NCBI RefSeq assembly: GCF_030317145.1
Contig: NZ_JASZYE010000018.1
Location: forward strand, 1 to 42,183
Length of the DNA: 42,183 bases
From: Variovorax flavidus
Lineage (GTDB): Bacteria > Pseudomonadota > Gammaproteobacteria > Burkholderiales > Burkholderiaceae_C
Direction of reading: 5' to 3'
The notes under the pieces were generated by a model. It ran no database searches. It was given only the letters and a program-made list of their open reading frames with translations, and was not told where the DNA came from. Position numbers and translations under genes: made by a program. This document shows positions 34,045 through 42,183 of the stretch, piece by piece. Positions within the stretch are counted from its first letter, which is position 1. Each line of letters begins with the position of its first letter.

Positions 34045-34955
34045 TCCCAACTGCGTTGGCCCCGCTTTCCTTCGCGGCGCTCTTGTTGCTGGCCGGCATG
34101 CTTGCCGGCAGTGTCGTCGCTGCACGGATTGCGTTCGACAGTGGCACGAGCATCTACACCGCGCTCGCGGTCCGTAGTGGGGTCACCGCTTGCCTCTTGT
34201 TCGTTCTGTGCGCGGTGGGTCGGATTCGAGCGACGCCGAACTCGCGGCAGGGGTGGATGCTTGGCGCGATCGGCCTCCTTCTTGGCCTGCAAGGCATTTG
34301 CCTGTATTCGGCGGTGCAGGTGCTTTCGGTAGGAATGGCGGTGCTTGTCTTCAACACTTACCCGATATGGATCGGGTTGGCCTCCTGGGGCTTGTATCGC
34401 CAGCGTTGTGGTCGAACGGTGTTGATCGTCATGCCGATCGTCCTGATCGGCTTGGCTCTGGCCCTGGACGTGTCGGCGGGACGGACCCTGCGCGATTCGT
34501 TCGGGGCTTCTCTATTACATGGGTATGGCACCGTGTTGGCGCTTGCTGCCTCGGTGTTGTTCGCCCTGGCCCTGACATTGACGCAGCATGAGGTCGTCGA
34601 ACTAGACGGACGCTTTCGCAGTGCGTGCACCTTGCTGGTCGTTAGTTCCGTCGCCCTGCCTGCGGTCTGGATCGGAGGAGGGCCGGCCTGGCCAGGCTCG
34701 ACTTCGGGCTGGTATGGATTGGCGGCACTGACCATTCTCTACGGGAGTGCAATCACGATGCTGTTCACCGTGCTTCCGCGGCTTGGCGTTGCGGCCAATT
34801 CGCCCATCATGAGCGTTGAGCCTGTGATGGCGATGGGCCTCGGCGCGCTGATCCTCGACCAGCACGTGACGTTGCATCAGGGGGCTGGCGTCCTGACAGT
34901 TGTCGGGGCGGTCATTTTCCTTGGCTTGCGCAAAGCGTCGAGCGCTTCATCGTGA
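34041..34955 (+). CDS. EamA-type drug/metabolite transporter (DMT superfamily)
   Basis: 304 residues, the normal length for a ten-helix EamA permease. Two homologous halves: the first ends around AVLVFNTYPIWIGLASWGLY, the second around LPRLGVAANSPIMSVEPVMAM followed by GALILDQHV, both EamA-typical. Such proteins move amino acids, sugars or other metabolites across the inner membrane; the substrate is unknown. ATG 34041 is used because it forms the ATGA overlap with the upstream gene. Confidence 0.93.
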   Translation: MIPTALAPLSFAALLLLAGMLAGSVVAARIAFDSGTSIYTALAVRSGVTACLLFVLCAVGRIRATPNSRQGWMLGAIGLLLGLQGICLYSAVQVLSVGMAVLVFNTYPIWIGLASWGLYRQRCGRTVLIVMPIVLIGLALALDVSAGRTLRDSFGASLLHGYGTVLALAASVLFALALTLTQHEVVELDGRFRSACTLLVVSSVALPAVWIGGGPAWPGSTSGWYGLAALTILYGSAITMLFTVLPRLGVAANSPIMSVEPVMAMGLGALILDQHVTLHQGAGVLTVVGAVIFLGLRKASSASS

Positions 34956-34977
34956 TACTTGAGGCTGGGACGCTCCT

Positions 34978-35445
34978 ATGGTCAGCCCGTGGTTCAAAGC
35001 CCATTTCGCAGCCGCTGCTGCAGAGGGGCGTTCGGGAACAATCCGGCTCATTGGCTCCTTCCTCGCGGGAGCGCTGCTTTCGGGTGCCGTCTTGACGTTT
35101 GCGATCGAAAACCCGCAGTCGAAACCTGCGCTGACAGGTCATCACGCAAAGACGGTGTCTGCATACTCATACGTTCGTACGGGACAGCCGCGACTCGATG
35201 TCCTGCGCGACGAAGCTGCCCTCGGTGACGGGATTTCGAGCCGCGAGCTGACTGACGCCTTGCTGAATCGATATGACTTAACGGGTGATCTGGACGATCT
35301 CTTTGAGGCCGTGGTTTGGATGGACCAGCGATGGGCTGCTGCCGGTGACGCCTCTGGGGACATCTCCCAGATTCAGCGGGTGGCCGTGAGTTACTGCGGT
35401 CACCCCGTGGTGCGGTGGCACTGGATTTGTCTGCCGGGGGAGTGA
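34978..35445 (+). CDS. Hypothetical single-helix membrane protein
   Basis: 155 residues with one helix at about 23-43 (RLIGSFLAGALLSGAVLTFAI) and a soluble, mainly polar C-terminal region, rich in Asp and Glu in LTGDLDDLFEAVVWMDQRW. I do not recognise the family. It starts 22 nt after the transporter stop, so co-transcription is possible. The C-terminus includes CGHPVVRWHWIC, whose composition differs from the rest and might be a frame remnant. Confidence 0.5.
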   Translation: MVSPWFKAHFAAAAAEGRSGTIRLIGSFLAGALLSGAVLTFAIENPQSKPALTGHHAKTVSAYSYVRTGQPRLDVLRDEAALGDGISSRELTDALLNRYDLTGDLDDLFEAVVWMDQRWAAAGDASGDISQIQRVAVSYCGHPVVRWHWICLPGE

Positions 35446-35896
35446 GCTCAGTTCGAGCGCGGGTTTGATGCTGAGACGACAGTAACGCGTTCGGCGCGAT
35501 CGCCAGGACGGTGATTGGGGCAAGGGGCCCGGAGCGGCAAAGGGCTACGTCTGCAATAGCCACGAGCGGAAGTTCAGGGGCAGAACACGCCTTATCGGGA
35601 ACAGTCCCTAAGCAGTCATCAGGCGTGCACACCGTTAGTCGCGTACGTGCCCTTTGCGGACTTGCCGAACTTTGGGAGGCCTTCGCATCGCGGCCATGAT
35701 CGGCCTGTCGTGCACCGATCTCCTATGGCCGGTCGCACCCACAAAGCGGTCCAATGGGCGCACCACCGCGCACGAGCGACTCGCGAACGAGCCTTGCCCT
35801 GCCTGGAGCTAGTCAGCAGATGATCAAATCTGGCGCCTTCGCCGCGTGATGGTGCGGCAGCGAGGCTCGAACGCGATCCGGATCGTCATACCCAGT
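35446..35896. other. Intergenic, no supported gene
   Basis: About 450 bp. Short frames have shadow-like composition. The rest presumably belongs to the missing front half of the MFS gene, but I see no recognisable piece. Confidence 0.4.
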
Positions 35897-36440
35897 GAGT
35901 GCGATCGATACCATCGACATCCTGCAGATTGCCTTCGGCACGCTCGGCTCGGTGGCCGGTGGCCGGTGGCATGCTCGGCGACCGCTTCGCGCGAAGGCTG
36001 GATGGCGGCCACGCGGTCTTCATGGCGGTGCTGGTGGTCGTGTGCGGCCCCCTCGTGGTCGCCTATCGTTTCGCGCCCGCGGGCTCAGTGCTCTTCTACA
36101 TCGGGATGTGTGCCGGCTTCTTCCTTCCGTTGGCGCTATATGGTCCGGCGAACGCGGTGATCCAGGGACTGGTGCCGGTTCGCATGCGCTCGACCGTCGC
36201 GGGCTTCAACATGTTCCTGATCAACCTGTTCGCGAGCGCGATCGGCAACTTTGCGCTCGGCTTCGCGAGCGACCGGCTCGCCCAGGGCGGCTCGGCAATG
36301 CCACCGACCACCGTGCTTCCGGTGTTGGACATCATGGCCTTGCGTCGGGGTTGCTTTTCTGGTTGGCCGCGCGTGGCCTGCGCAAGACCGGCCGCCTTCC
36401 CGCTGCTAGCGAAACGCTGGTAACAGCGGCCATGCACTGA
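35897..36440 (+). pseudogene. MFS transporter, C-terminal half, two frameshifts
   Basis: The first frame gives SAIDTIDILQIAFGTLGSVAGG. After the tandem GGTGGCC repeat (35951-35970) it shifts to MLGDRFARRLDGGHAVFMAV and runs through PANAVIQGLVPVRMRSTVAG, a typical MFS loop, to VLPVLDIMAL. A second shift near 36345 gives GLLFWLAARGLRKTGRLP and stop. The N-terminal half is absent. It resembles Spinster-like or anion-type MFS proteins only loosely. Confidence 0.75.
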
Positions 36441-37011
36441 TGGCCCACGGGGAGCTCGCGCCATGACTGATTGCGCGCGTCGGATCGCCGATGCCTTCCT
36501 CGCCGAGATGGCGATCTTCTTCAAGGAGCATGACATGACCCCCACGGCCGAGGGCACCCCCGTGAGCACCGAGTGCCACGGCCTCGTGCCCGTCGCCCCC
36601 TCGACCGCCTTGGACTGCGACAGGAGTTCCGTCCGGCGTACCCGCCAATGATCACAAGGAGACAACAACCAGAGCGCGCGCTTCTGCAGCGACGTGATCG
36701 AGCGCCCCGACCTGGGCAAAAAAAGGGCTAGGGACCAAGAATGCCTTGTAGGTCTTTGGACCACAAGTTCGCAGCCTTAAGCGTGGCGCTTTCAATTTGA
36801 AACATCAACGGGGACCTTGCCCCATGGCCGCGCTTGCCACCGGCAGTAGACAGGAGGATGCTCCGCCGTCATCAAGCTGGCTGACTCCGAACTGACTTTC
36901 AATTGCAGTCGAAGCAGCCCAGAGCTCCGTTAGCGCGTCACCCAACCGGCACGCATCTGCTCGCAGCGATGCAATAAGCAGTGCGTGTCATCGAAAAAGA
37001 AGGAACGCAAC
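36441..37011. other. Intergenic region with weak coding-like pieces
   Basis: About 570 bp. A 62-codon frame at 36463-36651 (MTDCARRIADAFLAEMAIFF...) has intermediate composition but no recognisable motif. A short piece at about 36666-36725 reads ARFCSDVIERPDLG, resembling the C-terminal half of CaiB/BaiF CoA-transferases. Both may be debris of lost genes. AAGGAACGCAAC just before 37012 is the ribosome site of the autotransporter. Confidence 0.3.
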
Positions 37012-40000
37012 ATGCTCTCGACCTCCGCCGTCGTCACCTCCTTCAACCAGGCAGCGCTCGCGCGCACCAGCCTTCCGCGACTAAGGCGCCGACGAATCAG
37101 CACGGCTATCGCGGTGCTGTGTGGCGTCGAACTCCTTGCTCCAATGCCTGCGGGCGCTCAACTGAATGTCACGGACGGATCGACGGTCAACGTCTCCGCT
37201 CCCAGGGACGAGAGCGTCGTGAACATTGGCAGCCCTTCGGGCGCTGGCATTGTCAATGTCATTACCGGCGGTAACCTCAACGCCACGCCAGCGGGTCCGC
37301 CCGCTCCGATCATTCAACTCGGTAACGGTGGCAATGGCACGCTGACGGCATCGGGTACAGGCCAAATCACCGGCTTCGGGCTCAACATCGGCGCTGGCGG
37401 ACTCTTCAATCTCGCCGCCGCGACGGGCGTCGCGCCCAATCCCGCAGTCTTCGTGCTCCAGAACCTGTCGGGCTCCGGCACCATCGTCCAAGGGACCAAC
37501 GCCGTGGTCGTCGGTGGTGACGGAACCTCCACGAGCTTCTCCGGGCAGATTGCACTCGACGGCATCTCGTCGGCTGCGGCCCACGGCCTGTTCGTCAAGG
37601 CAGGCAGCGGCACATTGACCATCGACCGCGCCACCATCGGCCGGGTGAACCCGGTACAAGAGGGCGAGTTCGTCGTGAACGGCGGCGCGATCGCGATCGC
37701 GCAGGCCGGCCAGGAGACTCGCGTCGCTGTCCTCGTTCTTGGTCTGACGACCGGCAACGCGGGAGCGTTGAATGTGAGTGGCGGCACGCTCAATATCGAT
37801 ACGACCTTGACCATGGGCTCCTTCGGAGGCAGCGGCACTGCGACGCAAAGCGGTGGCACCGTGGCACTCGCACCGGGCTGTGGTGACGTAGCCCGCTGCA
37901 TAGGCTTCAACATCGGAAATCAGGGGGGCACCGGGGTCTACAACTTGTCCAACGGCATGTTGAGCTTCACGGGTCCCGGCTTCGTCGTGCTCGGTCGGAA
38001 CGTCAACCAAGGCGCCACCAGCGGGATCTTGAACATCGCTGGTGGGCAGATGCTCGTAAACGGTGGCGGAACCGTGGTCGTCGGCAACAACGTCGTTACC
38101 CCCGGAGTTGGTCCAGCAAGCGGAACAATCAATCAGACCGGCGGCACGCTGACCATCGACAACTCCGCCAGCTTCTATCTTGCGGGCAGTGGCACAGCGA
38201 CGTACAACCTGAACGGCGGGGTGCTGCAGATTGGCGGCGCCTCCCTCGGACACAACTACCTTAGCGGCGCCGGCACCTATGCGTTCAACCTGGGCGGCGG
38301 AACCATCCAGGTCATCGGCAGCCCGCTGGTCACCGACGTCAATGCGACGCTGGCCGTTGGCACGAACTCGACCATCGACACCGCTGGTCTCGGCGCGACT
38401 TGGTCCGGGGTGTTATCGGGCAGCGGCGGCTTGATCAAGGCCGGCGCAGGCACCTTGAACCTGGGCGCCATCAACACCTACGCGGGCCTGACCAACATTG
38501 CCGCCGGGACCTTGGCACTCGGGCCGGGCGGACTGGTCGTAGGGCCTGTGAACGTGGCCAGCGGAGCCACTTTCGACTTAGCGGCGGTCACGACACCGAT
38601 TCCGGGCCTCGGTATTCCTGGAGTGGGTCTTCCGAGCCTTACTGGCGCGGGCGCCGTCAATGCCGGTACACGAACGTTGGTGGTCGGTGCCGACAATGGC
38701 CACCAAAGCTACTCTGGAACTGTGTCGTTCATCGGAAACGCGTGGGATACCCCGCACGGCACTTTCATCAAGGCCGGCACCGGCACGCTCACGATCGACA
38801 ACGCGACCTTTGGAAGCGCTGCAGCCGGCGGCGAACTGATCGTCGGCGGCGGGGGTGCGCTTGCTCAGACAAGCGGAGCTACGAATGCGGGCTCGCTGGT
38901 GCTAGGCCTCGGCGCAGATCCGGCGACCAATGTCGGCTCTCTCAACGTCAGCGGCGGCAGCCTCACGCTAGGCCAGAGCCTGACGCTGGGATCGTTCGGC
39001 GGCACTGGGACCGTCAACCAGACTGGCGGCAACGTCGCCATCAATTTCTGCGGTGACATAGCTCACTGCGCTGCCTTCAGCATCGGCAATCAAGGTGGCA
39101 CCGGCGTCTACAACATCACCGGCGGTTCGCTCGCGTTCAATGGGCCGGGGCAGATGGTGATCGGTCGCAACGAGAGCGCTGGAGTGCTGACGCCAAGCAC
39201 CGGTACCTTGAACATCGGCGGCACTGGGCAGGTCACAGTGAACGGTGCCGATCTCATCATCGGCAATCACCTGGCGACTGCCGCGGCCCAAGGCACAGGC
39301 ACGATTCAGCAAACCGGCGGCACCCTGACGATCGCGAACAATGCCAACCTCTATCTCGCGGGAAGCGGTGGCGGTACATACAACTTGAACGGAGGTACCC
39401 TGCAGGTGGGTGGCAGTTCATTGCGGCGCAATTTCGAGAGCACAACCGGCGCCTACGCATTCAACCTGGGTGGTGGAACGATCCAGGCTTTCGGAACGGC
39501 ACTGTCTACCGACGTCAACGCGACGCTCGTGGCCGGAACGACCTCGACCATCGACAGCAACGGCCTCGGCGTGACCTGGACTGGCCTGCTGTCGGGTGAC
39601 GGCATCCTAGCCAAGTCAGGTGCGGGGACGTTGACGCTGCCCAGTGCGAACACCTACACCGGCGGCACTGCGCTTAAAGGAGGCCGGCTGGACATCGGCA
39701 ATGCCGGCGCGCTCGGAAGCGGCGCGCTACGCATGGACGATGGCACCACGCTCGGCTTCACGGTCGACGGCCTGGCGCTTGCAAACAACATCGAATTGAC
39801 GGGCAGGAATGACCCCGTGATCGACACCGGCGCATTCAGCGAAACGATCAATGGTCAGATTTCTGGTACCGGTGCATTGAGCAAGGACGGGGCCGGCGTG
39901 CTCACACTCACGGCGGCCAATACGTACAGTGGCGCGACGACCGTAGCCGCCGGGACGTTGCGCGCCGGGGCGGCGAATACTTTCAGCAGCGGCTCAGCGC

Positions 40001-41514
40001 ATAGCATCGCCAGCGGCGCCGCGCTGGATCTCGCCGGTTTGCCGCAACGCATCGCCGGCCTGAACAACGCCGGCACCGTGTCGGTCGGCGCCGGGACGGG
40101 CAACACGCTGACCATCGCAGGCCCGGTGGTGGGTAGCGGCGGGGTGGTGGCGGTCGGTGTGGGTCCTGGTGGCGTCGCGGATCGGCTGGTGCTTGATGGG
40201 GCGGCGGCGGTGGCGAGTGGAGTGACGAACCTGCAGTTCACCAACGTCGCCGGACTCGGCGGCATTACGGTCGGCAACGGCGTCGAGGTAGTGACCGGCA
40301 TCAATGGCGCGAATACGACCGCACAGACCACTCGCAACGCGTTTACTGCCTACGGGGGACACGTGGATGCTGGTGCGTTCGAATACAAGCTCTATCCGGC
40401 TGACGCTTCGGGCGCCGGCGAGAACTGGTACCTCCGCTCGACCATCCAGCCGCCTCCCGAACCGTCGCCTTCTCCCGGCCCAACGCCAGGACCGACGCCT
40501 CCTTCACCCAATCCAGGGTTCGTCCCGCTCCCGATCCCGACTTACCGCGTCGAAGCTCCTTTGCTGGCTGCACTGCCGAGCCAGATGCGGCAAAGCGCCG
40601 TGGCGATGATCGGTAATCTGCATCAGCGCATCGGCGACGACGACGTAAAGGGTTCTGGGCCGGTATCGGCAGACCCAGGCCTTTCGGATCGTCGCGCCTG
40701 GGCGCGGGTGATCACGACGGACATGAACATCCGCCAAGAGGGCACCGTCAGTCCGACCAGCGACGGTCGCCTGAATGGCGTCCAAGCGGGTACGGATGTC
40801 TGGGCCAATCCGAACTGGCGCGTCGGCCTATACGTCGGACAGCTTGACGGTGACGTAGACGTCAGCGGCTTCGCACGCGGCATTCAAGGACTTTCTGTGG
40901 GAAGCAATGATCTGCGCAATCAGTTCTTCGCCGCTTACGGCACGTACACGAACCAGGACGGGTGGTATGCAGATGCGGTGCTGCAGGCAGGGCGCCATCG
41001 GTACACGCTTCAGCCGTTGGGTGGCCTGCGGTTGAATGGAAAAGGCACCAGCCTGATCAACTCGCTGGAAGGCGGGAAGTCTTTTCCGCTCGGGGGCACT
41101 TGGAGCATTGAACCGCAGTTGCAGATCGCCTACCAGAAGCTCGACATTGACGACCTGGGGGTCGCCTTCACGCGGATCGTGCAGGACGCCGACAGCAACT
41201 GGCTCGCGCGCGCTGGCGTGCGCTTGAAAGGACAGATCGCAACCGGCGCCGGGATGCTGCAGCCCTACGGTCGCGTGAACGTCTATTGGGCCTCCAACCA
41301 GACGGATGTTCTACGCTTCAGCACGCCCAGCGCATTGACTGAGCTCCAGAGCCCGACCGGGCACACCTCCACCGAACTCGCCGGTGGCTTCACGCTGGCA
41401 ACAAACGAACGCGTGAGCGTGTACGGCGAGGTTGGCAAGCTGTGGGCTTCGGGTGGGGACGCCAGGCTCAAGAATTCGGTGCAGGGCTCGCTCGGCGTAC
41501 GTGTGCGCTGGTAG
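37012..41514 (+). CDS. Autotransporter (type Va) with duplicated beta-helix passenger
   Basis: 1500 residues from ATG 37012 (AAGGA seven bases before; an in-frame GTG at 36985 is less likely). A long signal with RRRRISTAIAVLCGVELLAP leads to a passenger of autotransporter-associated beta-strand repeats (TGGTLTIDNS, NLNGGVLQIGGA types). Two homologous units cover about 163-500 and 554-885, each with a cysteine pair spaced C-x5-C (C290/C296 and C680/C686). Further PATR-type strands follow to about 1140. A Pro-rich linker (about 1144-1178) leads to a pertactin-like barrel (about 1190-1500) ending RVRW, the C-terminal aromatic used for BAM-dependent insertion. It is exported to the surface or released; adhesive function is usual but unproved. 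Confidence 0.95.
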   Translation: MLSTSAVVTSFNQAALARTSLPRLRRRRISTAIAVLCGVELLAPMPAGAQLNVTDGSTVNVSAPRDESVVNIGSPSGAGIVNVITGGNLNATPAGPPAPIIQLGNGGNGTLTASGTGQITGFGLNIGAGGLFNLAAATGVAPNPAVFVLQNLSGSGTIVQGTNAVVVGGDGTSTSFSGQIALDGISSAAAHGLFVKAGSGTLTIDRATIGRVNPVQEGEFVVNGGAIAIAQAGQETRVAVLVLGLTTGNAGALNVSGGTLNIDTTLTMGSFGGSGTATQSGGTVALAPGCGDVARCIGFNIGNQGGTGVYNLSNGMLSFTGPGFVVLGRNVNQGATSGILNIAGGQMLVNGGGTVVVGNNVVTPGVGPASGTINQTGGTLTIDNSASFYLAGSGTATYNLNGGVLQIGGASLGHNYLSGAGTYAFNLGGGTIQVIGSPLVTDVNATLAVGTNSTIDTAGLGATWSGVLSGSGGLIKAGAGTLNLGAINTYAGLTNIAAGTLALGPGGLVVGPVNVASGATFDLAAVTTPIPGLGIPGVGLPSLTGAGAVNAGTRTLVVGADNGHQSYSGTVSFIGNAWDTPHGTFIKAGTGTLTIDNATFGSAAAGGELIVGGGGALAQTSGATNAGSLVLGLGADPATNVGSLNVSGGSLTLGQSLTLGSFGGTGTVNQTGGNVAINFCGDIAHCAAFSIGNQGGTGVYNITGGSLAFNGPGQMVIGRNESAGVLTPSTGTLNIGGTGQVTVNGADLIIGNHLATAAAQGTGTIQQTGGTLTIANNANLYLAGSGGGTYNLNGGTLQVGGSSLRRNFESTTGAYAFNLGGGTIQAFGTALSTDVNATLVAGTTSTIDSNGLGVTWTGLLSGDGILAKSGAGTLTLPSANTYTGGTALKGGRLDIGNAGALGSGALRMDDGTTLGFTVDGLALANNIELTGRNDPVIDTGAFSETINGQISGTGALSKDGAGVLTLTAANTYSGATTVAAGTLRAGAANTFSSGSAHSIASGAALDLAGLPQRIAGLNNAGTVSVGAGTGNTLTIAGPVVGSGGVVAVGVGPGGVADRLVLDGAAAVASGVTNLQFTNVAGLGGITVGNGVEVVTGINGANTTAQTTRNAFTAYGGHVDAGAFEYKLYPADASGAGENWYLRSTIQPPPEPSPSPGPTPGPTPPSPNPGFVPLPIPTYRVEAPLLAALPSQMRQSAVAMIGNLHQRIGDDDVKGSGPVSADPGLSDRRAWARVITTDMNIRQEGTVSPTSDGRLNGVQAGTDVWANPNWRVGLYVGQLDGDVDVSGFARGIQGLSVGSNDLRNQFFAAYGTYTNQDGWYADAVLQAGRHRYTLQPLGGLRLNGKGTSLINSLEGGKSFPLGGTWSIEPQLQIAYQKLDIDDLGVAFTRIVQDADSNWLARAGVRLKGQIATGAGMLQPYGRVNVYWASNQTDVLRFSTPSALTELQSPTGHTSTELAGGFTLATNERVSVYGEVGKLWASGGDARLKNSVQGSLGVRVRW

Positions 41515-41722
41515 GTCGTCGGGCTTTCGGCGACAGGCGGGTGACAGCTCCCCTGACCGTTGGCTCCGCTGCCACAAGAGCGATGAGCCGCGCGACCATG
41601 CTGTACGTACTCGTCGCGGCCAGGAGCTCCCATGCTGTGCAGTCCGAATGGTAGCTCCGGCATCTTCGACCCCTGTCGTTCGCACGGCCGCCACTTGGCG
41701 ATCAAGGGTAAATGACGTAAGC

Positions 41723-41763
41723 GGGCCTGAAGCGCCTGCTAGCCGACAGGCTACAGTCGGCCA
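41723..41763 (-). repeat. Dispersed 41-bp repeat, copy C (inverted)
   Basis: Reverse complement of 19566-19606 with two mismatches. Lies 29 nt before the small broken gene at 41792. The stem GCCGAC/GTCGGC is kept. Confidence 0.75.
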
Positions 41764-41791
41764 GAACCAGTCATTCGACGATGGAGCCCAG

Positions 41792-42070
41792 ATGTTCACT
41801 TGGATTGGCAAACAAGGAGTGCGAAGCAGCGAGGGCTTCGAGGTGCAGAGCATCGACAGGTTCTCCTTGCTATAGAGAGAGGGCTCGCAAACTGTGACGG
41901 TCTACGTGGAACATGGCTCGTATGGTGGAGGGCAGTTGGTGAGCATCGAAAGAGGCGCCTTCGCCCATTGGGACAACCTGCGCTTGACCAATTCCCCGGA
42001 GAAGCAAGCTCAGATGCGCGCGAACTTCGCGGCCGCCATGAAGTTTCAAGGCATTGCCGTAGAGCCGTAA
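41792..42070 (+). pseudogene. Small protein gene with in-frame TAG
   Basis: ATG 41792 reads MFTWIGKQGVRSSEGFEVQS and continues to FSLL, where TAG stands at 41873-41875. The same frame then continues REGSQTVTVYVEHGSYGGGQ and beyond to MKFQGIAVEP and TAA at 42068. Read through, it is a coherent 92-codon protein of uncertain family, with a Y-like position at the TAG (YREG fits). One substitution from TAC or TAT would explain it. GTG 41894 could restart translation, giving 58 residues. Confidence 0.65.
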
Positions 42071-42090
42071 ATGGCTGCGGATTCAACCGG

Positions 42091-42183
42091 TCGATGCAAC
42101 ACACTGAAAACTGCCGTAGGCAGAAGGATGTTGCAGATGAAGTATCGAACGCGGACCTACTACACGGACAGCCAGAAGGCGCT
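42091..42183 (+). mobile_element. Probable left end of an IS30-family element (cut by window edge)
   Basis: Inferred from the transposase start at 42137. The left inverted repeat would lie somewhere in about 42085-42115 (a segment with TCGATGCAACAC), but it cannot be confirmed without the other end. Confidence 0.4.
42137..42183 (+). CDS. IS30-family transposase, first codons (cut by window edge)
   Basis: MKYRTRTYYTDSQKA with an AAGG upstream matches the typical start of IS30-family transposases, which continue into a helix-turn-helix with a WxRW-type motif. An in-frame ATG nine bases earlier (42128) is an alternative. Only 15 codons are present. Confidence 0.65.
   Translation, partial: MKYRTRTYYTDSQKA

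Noticed and set aside
36463..36651. 62-codon frame after the MFS pseudogene
   Set aside because: No recognisable motif or ribosome site; kept only as a note in the intergenic entry.
36666..36725. Short CaiB/BaiF-like peptide
   Set aside because: Only about 14 residues resemble the family, too little to call a pseudogene.
1..42183. CRISPR arrays, rRNA or tRNA genes
   Set aside because: No regularly spaced direct repeats and no rRNA or cloverleaf-like segments were recognised by eye; a dedicated covariance search was not possible.

Overview
The window is GC-rich DNA from a free-living beta-proteobacterium. Gene content and style (an acs-DUF485-actP operon ending in a DUF294/CBS protein and a DEDDh exonuclease, a phasin, DUF1488 and DUF2917 proteins, many PAS and hybrid histidine kinases) suggest Burkholderiales, most likely Comamonadaceae near Variovorax. 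That placement is an inference from families; no rRNA, tRNA or CRISPR array was seen.

Layout. 1-165: outer end of an IS1182-like element whose transposase runs off the left edge. 262-6838: an acetate operon (acetyl-CoA synthetase, DUF485 protein, acetate permease, cNMP/CBS/DUF294 regulator, 3'-5' exonuclease). 6863-10487: small conserved genes, two Crp/Fnr-type regulators and a phasin. Five 22-bp imperfect palindromes with Crp-like geometry (7-nt arms, 8-nt spacer, right arm CACAGAC) lie between genes from 262 to 10093, upstream of acsA, of both crp-like genes and of small genes. This is the best candidate here for an undescribed regulatory circuit, joining acetate activation and uptake to storage-granule physiology. 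10782-13821: a secreted protein, a small membrane protein and an AI-2E-type exporter. 14151-22889: a PAS/GAF hybrid kinase, a sulfatase with an unusual CTAGR active-site motif, and a divergent pair of soluble histidine kinases. 23214-30296: an eroded region with a VOC pseudogene, a second IS1182-type end (195-bp remnant), a frameshifted PHB-depolymerase-type esterase, a doubly frameshifted PaaK-like ligase, a lone receiver protein, a truncated crp-like pseudogene joined to a dispersed repeat, and a SnoaL/zinc-ribbon protein. 30669-33639: a LuxR-type response regulator, a DUF2917 protein and a membrane histidine kinase. 33781-36440: a DMT exporter with a coupled small gene, then an MFS pseudogene. 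37012-41514: a 1500-residue autotransporter with a duplicated passenger unit. 41723-42183: a repeat copy, a small gene with an in-frame TAG, and the start of an IS30-like transposase.

Two features stand out at window scale. The left 10 kb looks like stable core metabolism with a shared operator-like motif. From about 17 kb onward at least seven reading frames are broken by small indels, stops or IS debris, while long genes between them are intact. This suggests real accessory-region decay, although assembly indels cannot be excluded without reads.
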